Shown here: one piece after another, positions 28,608 through 35,739 of the stretch
Numbering within the stretch: the stretch's first letter is position 1
Layout: each line of letters opens with the position of its first letter
Origin: Allochromatium palmeri
GTDB lineage: Bacteria > Pseudomonadota > Gammaproteobacteria > Chromatiales > Chromatiaceae
Direction of reading: 5' to 3'
Assembly (NCBI RefSeq): GCF_009720725.1
Contig: NZ_WNKT01000011.1
Span: 46,175-110,174 of the forward strand
Length of the DNA: 64,000 bases
The notes under the pieces: generated by a model
Database searches by the model: none
The model's input: only the letters and a program-made list of their open reading frames with translations
What the model was told of the DNA's origin: nothing
Made by a program: the position numbers and the translations under genes

Positions 28608-28625
28608 TGTAATCGAGCGATTACA
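28608..28625 (-). promoter_or_regulatory. Antitoxin operator, perfect inverted repeat
   Basis: TGTAATCG and CGATTACA form a perfect 8-base inverted repeat with a 2-base centre, 10 bases before the toxin start codon. It is the expected binding site for the helix-turn-helix antitoxin. Confidence 0.6.
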
Positions 28626-28743
28626 AAAAGCCAAAGAAAAGCGCTTGGCCCCGTCACCTGTCGGACTTAACCGCGATCAGCGACCGCGCGCCACGGTTCG
28701 GCTACACTTCGGCACTGGAGCAACTCACAGGAGTAGCAAGCGG

Positions 28744-28860
28744 ATGCAAAACGAGGTCATCAAGCGCATGACCACCCTGCCCGCCGCCGTGCAGACCAAG
28801 GGACTGGAATTCATCAGTTCCTCCACGAGAAACCCCGTCCTTCAGGGCGGGGAGGGATAG
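28744..28860 (+). pseudogene. Truncated gene start ending in an IS-type hairpin
   Basis: An ATG with AGGAG 11 bases upstream starts MQNEVIKRMTTLPAAVQTKG, which looks like a genuine N-terminus. After about 26 codons the frame runs into the hairpin at 28833 and stops. I do not recognise the protein. The 5-prime end of a gene was probably cut by a transposition or deletion. Confidence 0.4.
28833..28852. mobile_element. IS200/IS605-type end hairpin without a transposase
   Basis: CCCCGTCC-TTCA-GGGCGGGG followed by AGGGATAG matches the subterminal hairpin that closes many tnpB/IS605 elements (the GAAACCCCGTCC...GGGCGGGGAGG ending). No tnpA or tnpB lies next to it, so this is an end left behind or a miniature element. 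Confidence 0.6.
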
Positions 28861-28902
28861 CGGCTACGACCGTGCAACCGCCGGACCAAGAGCGAGGCGC
28901 TA

Positions 28903-29682
28903 TCAGCCCAGCGTATAGCCAGCATCGACGTTGAGCGTGGTTCCGGTCACGAGCCGAGCACGCGGCGAGGCGAGAAAGAGCACCGCCTCAGCGACGTCGG
29001 CTGGCGTGACCGGCTCTTGGCCCAGGACGTGACGGCGCTCAGAGGTCGCGCGCATCAGATCAGCCGCCCCACTCCACATCTCGGATTCAACCACGCCGGG
29101 CGCGACCCCATTGACCCGAATCCCGCGCGGACCGAGCGCCAGCGCCAGCCGGCGGGTGAGCATGTCGAGTCCGGCCTTGGCAACCGAATAACTGGTCGAG
29201 GTGCAGGTCGTGAAGGGATGCTGGGCGCAGGCCGAGGACAGATTGATCACCACCGGCGCGGCGGCCTGCTCCAGCAAAGGCGCGCAGACCTGGACCAGTG
29301 CAAAGGGCGCGACAAGATTGATCTCCAGGGTCTCGCGCCAGTGCTCCAGGCTCTCCTCCAGGGTGCCGCTGTCGCGAATGACGCCGGCATTGTTGACCAG
29401 CACATCCAGCCGACCGGCGTCCTGTTCCAGCCGTTCCGTCAGCCGCCGGCGAAAACCAGCGTCCGCGACATCGCCGACCAGGGCCACCAGACGGCCCGCT
29501 GCAACGGCATCCGGCCAGCGCACACGCAAGTCTTCGACCTTCGTGGGCTGACGTCCGAAGGTGTAGACCCGATCACCCGCATCGAGAAAGGTCGCGACCA
29601 GACCCGCGCCGATCCCCGAGGTGCCGCCACTGATGCAGACGACGCGCGCTGCATCATCGCCCTCGTCCTGTTGCGTCGCCAT
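28903..29682 (-). CDS. Short-chain dehydrogenase/reductase (second of pair)
   Basis: This 259-residue classical SDR has the NAD(P)-binding GGTSGIG motif, the NNAG motif (VLVNNAGVIRD), Ser in INLSSACAQ and the active-site YSVAK. A PGVVESEMW segment and a C-terminal VTGTTLNVDAGYTLG follow. It starts at the base where the preceding SDR gene stops (one-base overlap), so the two are coupled. The substrate is not readable from sequence. The setting beside a pterin synthase relative suggests a pteridine or related carbonyl substrate, but this is inference. Confidence 0.85.
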   Translation of the reverse strand: MATQQDEGDDAARVVCISGGTSGIGAGLVATFLDAGDRVYTFGRQPTKVEDLRVRWPDAVAAGRLVALVGDVADAGFRRRLTERLEQDAGRLDVLVNNAGVIRDSGTLEESLEHWRETLEINLVAPFALVQVCAPLLEQAAAPVVINLSSACAQHPFTTCTSTSYSVAKAGLDMLTRRLALALGPRGIRVNGVAPGVVESEMWSGAADLMRATSERRHVLGQEPVTPADVAEAVLFLASPRARLVTGTTLNVDAGYTLG

Positions 29683-30383
29683 CAGCGTTCACGCTGCCCG
29701 AGATTGGCATGGATGACCGATCCATTGAGCATGGGCGCCTCGGCGGCGAAGGCGACCGCTGAGGCGATTTCCGCGGGCGCGATCAGCCGGTCGAAGGCGT
29801 TCATCCCGCTGATGGCGGCCAGCGTCTCCGGGTTGTCGCCGATGAGCGCACGCAGTTGCTCGGTATCCGTGAAGCCGGGGCAGATCAGGCAGGTATGGAT
29901 GCCGCGTCCAGCCAGATCCTGACAGGTGGCGCGCATCATGCCGACGAGCGCATGCTTGGCGATCACATAGCTGGCCACGCCCGGCACGGCCTTCTCGGAC
30001 AGGGTTGAGCCGATGTAGATCACACTCGATCCCGCCCCCATACGCGGCAGGATGCGCTGATTGAGCCGATTGGGCGCGAGCAGGTTGAGTTCGAGCACCG
30101 CGCGCAGATCCACATCCGGCAGGGCGTCGATGCGATCGGCACGCATGATCGAAGCGTTGTGCACCAGACAGGTACGGCCTTCGCCATCGATCCGTCCCGG
30201 CAGCGACTCGGCCAGTGTTTCCAGGCTGGCGGGCGACTCCAGATCGACGCTCAGGTTCTCGACCCCAGGCTCCGGGCAGGGCCGCCGCGACAGATTGAGC
30301 ACGCGCCAGCCATCGGCTAGAAAGCGGGCCGCAATAGCCCGTCCGATACCGGAGCTGGCGCCGGTGATGATGAGTTGGTTCAT
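29682..30383 (-). CDS. Short-chain dehydrogenase/reductase (first of pair), sepiapterin-reductase-like
   Basis: The protein has 233 residues from the ATG at 30383, which overlaps the stop of the pterin synthase relative (ATGA). It has GASSGIG for NADP binding, an arginine just after the second strand (LNLSRRP) favouring NADPH, VHNAS in place of NNAG, Ser in IYIGSTLSEKA and YVIAK in the active site. The short length and the VHNA variant recall sepiapterin reductases and related pterin SDRs. The tight coupling to a PTPS-family gene supports a pterin role, but this is not proven. Confidence 0.8.
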   Translation of the reverse strand: MNQLIITGASSGIGRAIAARFLADGWRVLNLSRRPCPEPGVENLSVDLESPASLETLAESLPGRIDGEGRTCLVHNASIMRADRIDALPDVDLRAVLELNLLAPNRLNQRILPRMGAGSSVIYIGSTLSEKAVPGVASYVIAKHALVGMMRATCQDLAGRGIHTCLICPGFTDTEQLRALIGDNPETLAAISGMNAFDRLIAPAEIASAVAFAAEAPMLNGSVIHANLGQRER

Positions 30384-30886
30384 GCGAATAGAGACTCCCA
30401 TTGAGCGATGGCCCACTGTCCCTGTCCCGAGGAGACACCGAGTTCGATGGCGCGGATCGCTGGGGCCATGGCAGCAATCTCGGGATGCGCGCGCAGCCGC
30501 CCAAGCAGCAGCGGCGCCAGCTCCTCGATGGTGACGTTACGAATGGGCAGCAGCAGAACGTCGCGATCCAGAAAGGGGATGCGCTCGTCGGCGAAGTGCG
30601 CCAGCACCAGCCCGTCCTGATGCTCGATGCGCAGATAGGGCGATTCCAGCGGCAGCAGCACGCGCTCGTCGAGTGCGTCGCAGAGTGCCTTGAGCGCGCG
30701 CTTGAGGATCACATAGTCGAAGGTCAGACCGCCCTCGCCCACCTGGGCCGTGACCGCGCAGCGCACCCGAAAGTTGTGACCGTGCAGGTTCTCGCGCTCG
30801 GTCGCCGAGAACAGCGTGAAATGACCGGAACTGAAATTGAGATAGTCCTTGCTGATCTCGATACGGGTCAGGATCGCTTCGGCCAC
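30380..30886 (-). CDS. 6-pyruvoyl-tetrahydropterin synthase/QueD relative with altered active site
   Basis: This 168-residue protein starts with GTG at 30886, with GGAGGAG upstream. Zinc ligands of the family are present: His in FSSGHF and the two His of HGHNF. The usual catalytic Cys of C-x3-HGH is an Arg (RENLHGH), and a Glu sits three residues before the first His, giving E-x2-HGH as in PTPS-III enzymes that make 6-hydroxymethyl-dihydropterin. The usual LDH of the catalytic triad reads LDE. The late Glu residues that bind pterin (TIEELA and AIELGVSS) are kept. It is therefore a pterin enzyme but probably not a queuosine QueD. It leads the SDR pair by an ATGA overlap and follows the zur locus. 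Confidence 0.78.
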   Translation of the reverse strand: MAEAILTRIEISKDYLNFSSGHFTLFSATERENLHGHNFRVRCAVTAQVGEGGLTFDYVILKRALKALCDALDERVLLPLESPYLRIEHQDGLVLAHFADERIPFLDRDVLLLPIRNVTIEELAPLLLGRLRAHPEIAAMAPAIRAIELGVSSGQGQWAIAQWESLFA

Positions 30887-30978
30887 ACACTCCTCCAGTT
30901 ACATGATCAGCGGCCAGCCAGTTTGACGCGCTCGCCATCGGTGTCAAGCGCCAGACGGCGCCGAACGTCGCGATTGGG

Positions 30979-31863
30979 TCAACCTTCGTCGTCGCGCACG
31001 AGCGACAACCAAACCAGGAGCGCGCTCAGGATCACCAGGAGCCAGGACACCTGCACCGTCTCGCGCGTCAGATCGAGACCGCCTGGCGTCGCCAGCGCGA
31101 CCAGACCGGTTAGACCGAGCAGGTTGACAAGACTGAAATCGAGCCAGCGGCTTGGACCGATCACGGATGCATCCGCCTGTCGTGGCCTCCGTGTCACCAT
31201 GGCCAACCAACTGGAACCAAGACTGGCCGGCACCACCAGCGTCAGTCCAATCGTCCAGCGGTCGAGCTCCAGGACGAACGCCAGATCGAGCGCGCCCATG
31301 GCCAGTAGTTGCGCGCCCAGGCTCAGCACGGTCAGACCGACAAGCGCACGACTGATCCGGCGCCAGCAGCGACCGAGACCCAGAACCGGCTGGAACAGTG
31401 CGATTCCAGTTGCATCGTCACGGCAGCATCGGGCCGACCACGCCAGATAGAGCAGACACAGCAGAATCAGTCCACCCCCTTCGATTCGAGCGATACCGCC
31501 ATCGAGCATCAACACCCAGACGCCGACCGAGGCGCCGAGCAGACGCTGAGCACGCGGCCGGTCTTGCCGGCTCGCGGAACAGCTCGGTGATACAGCACCG
31601 ATCGTCAGCAGGACGCCCAGCAGGTGTCCGCCGACGATGACGCCAAGCGCCATGCGGCTGGCGCCAGAGCCGACGGCTTGCAGCAGCACCGCCAGCGCGG
31701 GGAGATTCATCAGCAGCGCGAACACGGGTGCGGATGGCCACCGGCGCGCTCCGCCGGTCGCGCGCGCCGAAACAGTGATCGCCCCGCACAGGAGTGCAAC
31801 ACCCAGGATGAGTCCAACCAACCCCGGGATCAGGACGGCTAGCGATAGCAACCAATCCGGCAT
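30979..31863 (-). CDS. Degenerate CaCA/YrbG-type exchanger
   Basis: This 294-residue membrane protein has about ten helices arranged as two inverted halves, in the manner of sodium/calcium exchangers. MLDGGIARIEGGGLILLCLL matches the YrbG middle helix and ALVGLTVLSLG the start of the second repeat. The ion-binding alpha repeats have lost their key residues: where family members show GNxxGSNxxN this protein has GVIVGGHLLG in the first half, and IGPSRWLDF in the second. It may still transport something, but not by the known residues. It starts 6 bases after zur. Confidence 0.6.
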   Translation of the reverse strand: MPDWLLSLAVLIPGLVGLILGVALLCGAITVSARATGGARRWPSAPVFALLMNLPALAVLLQAVGSGASRMALGVIVGGHLLGVLLTIGAVSPSCSASRQDRPRAQRLLGASVGVWVLMLDGGIARIEGGGLILLCLLYLAWSARCCRDDATGIALFQPVLGLGRCWRRISRALVGLTVLSLGAQLLAMGALDLAFVLELDRWTIGLTLVVPASLGSSWLAMVTRRPRQADASVIGPSRWLDFSLVNLLGLTGLVALATPGGLDLTRETVQVSWLLVILSALLVWLSLVRDDEG

Positions 31864-31869
31864 GAGCCG

Positions 31870-32328
31870 CTAGGCGTGCTTGAGCACGCAATCGGCGCAG
31901 GTGCCGATCAATTCAACCACCGGACGACTGGGCCGGAAACCGCTCTCGCTGGCGGCCAGGGTCAGGCTGTGTGCGATGGTCGCATCCTCCAGTTCGGTCA
32001 CACGACCGCATTCGGCACAGATGAGGAACTGGCTGGCATGTGGATGCTCGGGATGGGTGCAGCCGACGAAGGCATGCAGGCTCTCGATCTTGTGTGCAAG
32101 CCCCTGTTCGAGCAGGAAATCCAGCGCCCGATAGACGGTCGGTGGGGCCAGAGCACGCGCGCCCTCGCGCATGATTTCCAGGATCTCATAGGCACCGAGC
32201 GGGCGTTCGGCCATACACAGGATCGACAGCACGCGCCGCCGCTGCGGCGTGAGTCTGACGCCGCGCTGCCGGCAGAGTGCCTCAGCGCGGTCAAGCACCC
32301 GTTCCAGGGCTTCACCCGTGGTTGGCAT
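31870..32328 (-). CDS. zur: Zinc uptake regulator Zur (Fur family)
   Basis: This 152-residue Fur-family repressor has the Zur-type N-terminus (LCRQRGVRLTPQRRRVLSIL), a winged helix ending PPTVYRALDFLLEQGLAHK, the CTHPEHPH metal site and two Cys pairs for the structural zinc (CAEC near residue 100 and CADC near the end). Its position directly after znuB makes Zur much more likely than Fur. With zinc bound it should repress the operon it lies in. Confidence 0.92.
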   Translation of the reverse strand: MPTTGEALERVLDRAEALCRQRGVRLTPQRRRVLSILCMAERPLGAYEILEIMREGARALAPPTVYRALDFLLEQGLAHKIESLHAFVGCTHPEHPHASQFLICAECGRVTELEDATIAHSLTLAASESGFRPSRPVVELIGTCADCVLKHA

Positions 32329-32340
32329 GACGCGCCCCCC

Positions 32341-33195
32341 CTACCCGCTAACCGCCGTCGCCTGACGCCAGGCGCGCCGACGGTGTAACTGACGGCTGAC
32401 CAGCGCCGACAGGATATAAACACCGCCGGCGAGCAGGATCATGGTCGGTCCGGCCGGCAGATCCGGTCCGAACGACAGCGCCAGACCCAGCGTGGTGAAG
32501 AGCGCCCCGAGTCCGGTTGCGATCAGCATCATGACCCCCAGTGAATGGACGTAATGGCCGGCGATGGCGGCCGGCAGCGTCAGTAGCGCGATGACCAGGA
32601 TCAGCCCCACCACCTGGATCAGCAGCACCACGGTCACGGCGACCAGACACAGCAGCAGCAGATAGAACAGCGCCACGGGCACGCCGCGCAGACGCGCGAA
32701 TTCCTCGTCGAAGGTCACGGCCATGAACTGGCGATAGAAGAGCGCGACAGTCGCCACCAGCACCAGATCCAGCCCCGCCATCCACCAGAGTTCGCGCGTC
32801 GGCACCAGCAGGATGTTGCCGAACAGAAAGCTCATCAGGTCCGAGGAATACCCAGGCGTCTTGGCGATGAAGAGCACGCCGATGGCCATGCCGATCGCCC
32901 AGAGCGCGCCGATGAGCGTGTCTTCCTGGGTCTTCCAGCTCAGACGCACCGCCCCGATCAGCAACGCCGAGCAGATGGCCGCCATCAGCGCCCCGGCGAA
33001 CGGATCGACCCCGAAATAGAGTGCTGCGCCCATGCCGCCGAGCACCGAATGCGCGATCCCGCCGGCCATGAAGGCGATGCGCTTGACGACGACGAAGGGG
33101 CCGATCACGCCACAGCCGACGCTGGCCAGCAGACCGGCGGTCAGCGCGCTCTGTAAAAAGCCATAGGTTGCGAGTGCCGTGAAAAATTCAGCCAT
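32341..33195 (-). CDS. znuB: Zinc ABC transporter permease ZnuB
   Basis: This 284-residue ABC-3 family permease has about eight membrane helices, with FVVVKRIAFMAGGIAHSVLGG and LIGALWAIGMAIGVLFI typical of ZnuB. I start it at the ATG at 33195, which overlaps the znuC stop by 8 bases; an upstream in-frame start at 33219 lies inside znuC. It forms the channel for zinc across the inner membrane, energised by ZnuC. Confidence 0.93.
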   Translation of the reverse strand: MAEFFTALATYGFLQSALTAGLLASVGCGVIGPFVVVKRIAFMAGGIAHSVLGGMGAALYFGVDPFAGALMAAICSALLIGAVRLSWKTQEDTLIGALWAIGMAIGVLFIAKTPGYSSDLMSFLFGNILLVPTRELWWMAGLDLVLVATVALFYRQFMAVTFDEEFARLRGVPVALFYLLLLCLVAVTVVLLIQVVGLILVIALLTLPAAIAGHYVHSLGVMMLIATGLGALFTTLGLALSFGPDLPAGPTMILLAGGVYILSALVSRQLHRRRAWRQATAVSG

Positions 33196-33928
33196 GCTGG
33201 TGCTCGACCTGGCGGACATGGCCGCCGTAGAGATGCTGGATGGTATCGCCGTCGATGGCGCTGGTCCCGTGACAGGTCAGGGTTCGGTTGAGACAGGCCA
33301 CGCGGCTGACGTACTCGGAGATGAAAGCGATATCGTGCGAGACCAGCAGGATGGTCAGACGCTGGTTGAGTTCGGCGAGTAGGTCGAAGATGTCGTTCTC
33401 AGCACGCTGGTCGATGTTGGCCGTGGGTTCGTCGAGGATGAGGATTCGTGGCTCACCGACCAGGGCGCGCGCCAGCAGCACCCGTTGCAACTGTCCGCCC
33501 GAGAGCTGGCCGATCGGGCGCCGTGCCAGATCGGCGGCCTCGACCTTGGCGAGTGCCTGCCGGGCCGCCACGCGGTCGGCGCGGCTCGACCAGCCGAGCG
33601 ACCAGCGCGACCCGAGTCCGATCCGCCCCATGGCCACGACCTCTTCGACGCAGATCGGGAAGTCGCGCGGAAAGCTGGGGAACTGAGGAACGTAACCGAT
33701 GGCGCGCGCGGCCTCGCGTGGCGGGCGACCGAGTACGCGGATGCGCCCGGACTGAGGTTCAATCAGGCCCAGGATCAGCTTCAGCAGGGTACTCTTGCCG
33801 CCGGCATTGGGTCCGACCAGTCCCACGAACTCGCCGGCCGTGATGCTCAGGTCGATGCGTTCGAGCACCAGGGTCTCGCCATAGGAGAAGCTGACGGACT
33901 CCACGCGGATCACGGGCGAGTCGGACAT
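33188..33928 (-). CDS. znuC: Zinc ABC transporter ATP-binding protein ZnuC
   Basis: The protein has 246 residues from the ATG at 33928 (an ATG 9 bases upstream is possible). Walker A GPNAGGKSTLL, signature LSGGQLQRV, Walker B ILILDEPTANID and the switch His in LLVSHDI are all present. The GPNAGGKS variant and the C-terminal HHG-like tail fit zinc/manganese ATPases. No znuA (periplasmic zinc-binding protein) lies in the window, so it must be encoded elsewhere. Confidence 0.92.
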   Translation of the reverse strand: MSDSPVIRVESVSFSYGETLVLERIDLSITAGEFVGLVGPNAGGKSTLLKLILGLIEPQSGRIRVLGRPPREAARAIGYVPQFPSFPRDFPICVEEVVAMGRIGLGSRWSLGWSSRADRVAARQALAKVEAADLARRPIGQLSGGQLQRVLLARALVGEPRILILDEPTANIDQRAENDIFDLLAELNQRLTILLVSHDIAFISEYVSRVACLNRTLTCHGTSAIDGDTIQHLYGGHVRQVEHQHG

Positions 33929-34014
33929 TGTGCTCGGCATGGGGATCGGGTCGATGGTGGATGTGTCGATGAAGGGGTTGCCCGGTATCCGTGCCATCGC
34001 GGCCGGATCGAAGG

Positions 34015-34029
34015 CGTACAGTATAACGT
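34015..34029 (-). promoter_or_regulatory. Weak candidate Zur box upstream of znuC
   Basis: Upstream of znuC the minus-strand sequence ACGTTATACTGTACG contains one perfect Zur half-site (GTTATA) and a poor second one. It is the only AT-rich Zur-like site in this gap. Confidence 0.3.
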
Positions 34030-34109
34030 GAATGGACACCGCGCCAGTCAGGACGATTGAGTATGATGGCGCGCCCATCCTTCTCGACCCTGACGAGGAT
34101 TCGACACGC

Positions 34110-34805
34110 ATGACTCTCGACCCGCAGTTCCATTCTCAGCTCTACTGGGCCGCCGGACTGAGCCTCTATGTGCTGGCCGTGCTCGTCCTGACGCGGCTGC
34201 CCTATCAGGCCATGGTCCGGCGCGGCATGGAGCCGATCCGCGCCGTCTACTACAACCGTAAGATCGTGCACATGCTGGCCGGCGGTGTCGGCTCCCTGGC
34301 CGTGCCGCTGGTGTTCGTCGATCCCTGGTTTCCACTGGTCAGCGGGTTGCTGCTGACGCTCCTGACCAACCTGGCTCATGCCACCGGGATGCGCTTCTAC
34401 TGGTTCCAGACCGACGACAACCGCAACGACGTCAAGTTTGCCCTCATGTGGTCGACCTCGATCGCGGCGCTGTGGTGGATCCTCAACGATCCCTGGCTGG
34501 CGATCCTGCCCGCGCTCTACATGGCCTTCGGCGACGGCGTGACCGGCATCGTGCGCAATGCCTTCATCCGCAAGCGTTCCAAGAGTCCGATCGGCAGTGT
34601 CTTCATGCTGATCGTCAGCGCGCCCATGGGCTGGATCATCGGGGCCATGGCGCAACCGGCGATCCCGGTGTGGGGACTGATCTCGGCGGTGGTCGCGACC
34701 GTGGTCGAACGCTATGAGTTCGGCCCCATCGACGACAACATCCTCATCACCGTCTCGGCTTCGGCGGTGCTGCTGTTCGGGGTCTACTGGGGACCGCTGT
34801 TCTGA
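34110..34805 (+). CDS. CTP-dependent polyprenol/phytol kinase-like membrane protein
   Basis: The protein has 231 residues from the ATG at 34110, with GAGGA upstream; an earlier frame start at 34032 overlaps the znuC promoter region. Seven or so membrane helices and the family motifs YNRKIVHMLAGG and AFGDGVTGIVR (a CTP-binding signature of the dolichol/phytol kinase and CDP-diglyceride synthase superfamily) are visible. Members phosphorylate isoprenoid alcohols such as phytol or use CTP on lipids. In a phototroph, recycling phytol from chlorophyll would be a sensible role, but the substrate is not readable. Confidence 0.7.
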   Translation: MTLDPQFHSQLYWAAGLSLYVLAVLVLTRLPYQAMVRRGMEPIRAVYYNRKIVHMLAGGVGSLAVPLVFVDPWFPLVSGLLLTLLTNLAHATGMRFYWFQTDDNRNDVKFALMWSTSIAALWWILNDPWLAILPALYMAFGDGVTGIVRNAFIRKRSKSPIGSVFMLIVSAPMGWIIGAMAQPAIPVWGLISAVVATVVERYEFGPIDDNILITVSASAVLLFGVYWGPLF

Positions 34806-34826
34806 GGTCCAGGACGGGCGGGCGCC

Positions 34827-35699
34827 CTACTCGGCCAGCTTGGGATTGCGCAGCGCCTCGACGGCGAGGATCTGATACTGCGCCTGCTCGATGAGCGCCA
34901 TGAGCTGCTCGGTGTGCAGATCGAGACGCGCCAGGATCTCGGGTTCGATCGGCGGGGCGTCGTGCAGATCCCTGGAGTCGAACTCGGCCAGATGGGCGAT
35001 GCTGTTGGCTACATGCACCAGGGACACGGCGAGCGCGTGCTCCTCGGGCGCGGCGAGCGGATCGTGATGATAGCGGATGCAGGCCACCAGACTCTCGGGC
35101 AGCCCCCAATGTTCAGCCAGGGCGCCGCCGAGCTGCGCATGGTCGAAGCCGAGCACCGCGCGTTCGGCCTCAGGTGGCGAGAGCGTGTCGAGCTCGCCCA
35201 ATGAATTCAGAAACGCCTGATGCTCGGCCTGAGGTTCCTGCGTGAAGAGCAGGAGCTGCCCCAGATCATGCAGCAACCCGCCGAGAAAGACCGAACCGGC
35301 CAGACGGGGTTCGAGCTGCTCAGCGAGCAAACGCGCAATGACCGCGCAGTACGCCGAGTGGCGCCAGAAGATCTCCAGCGGCAGCATGTCTTGATTGGGC
35401 AGATGATCCGCCGCCTGAGTGACGGCGCCGGCGATCACCAGTCGGCGCAGATGTTCGCGCCCGAGCAGCATGATGGCGCGCTCAACCGAATCGACCGTGC
35501 GCGCCGGAGCAAAAGCCGGACTGTTGGCCAGCCGTAGCAGGATAGCCACCAGCGCCGGATCCTGCTCCAGATGTCGGGCGATCTCGGACTGGCGACTGTT
35601 TGAATCGTCGAGCAGGCGCAACACCTCGCCGACCACGCGCGGGATCGCCAGTAATCGACCGGTTCCCTGAACTAAGCTCTTGATGGTCGGTAAGGACAC
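34827..35699 (-). CDS. HDOD-domain signalling protein
   Basis: The protein has about 290 residues. I take the GTG at 35699, which has GGGAG 8 bases upstream; a GTG at 35708 sits too close to that site. The HDOD domain fills residues 10-210 (LLAIPRVVGEVLRLLDD, then LRLANSPAFAPARTVDSVER, then FLGGLLHDLGQLLL). HDOD proteins lack the metal-binding HD pair of true phosphodiesterases and act in signalling. It is next to a second HDOD protein on the same strand. Confidence 0.82.
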   Translation of the reverse strand: MSLPTIKSLVQGTGRLLAIPRVVGEVLRLLDDSNSRQSEIARHLEQDPALVAILLRLANSPAFAPARTVDSVERAIMLLGREHLRRLVIAGAVTQAADHLPNQDMLPLEIFWRHSAYCAVIARLLAEQLEPRLAGSVFLGGLLHDLGQLLLFTQEPQAEHQAFLNSLGELDTLSPPEAERAVLGFDHAQLGGALAEHWGLPESLVACIRYHHDPLAAPEEHALAVSLVHVANSIAHLAEFDSRDLHDAPPIEPEILARLDLHTEQLMALIEQAQYQILAVEALRNPKLAE

Positions 35700-35739
35700 G
35701 CCGCACACTCCCTCACACCAAAGACAGTGACGCGAGCCG

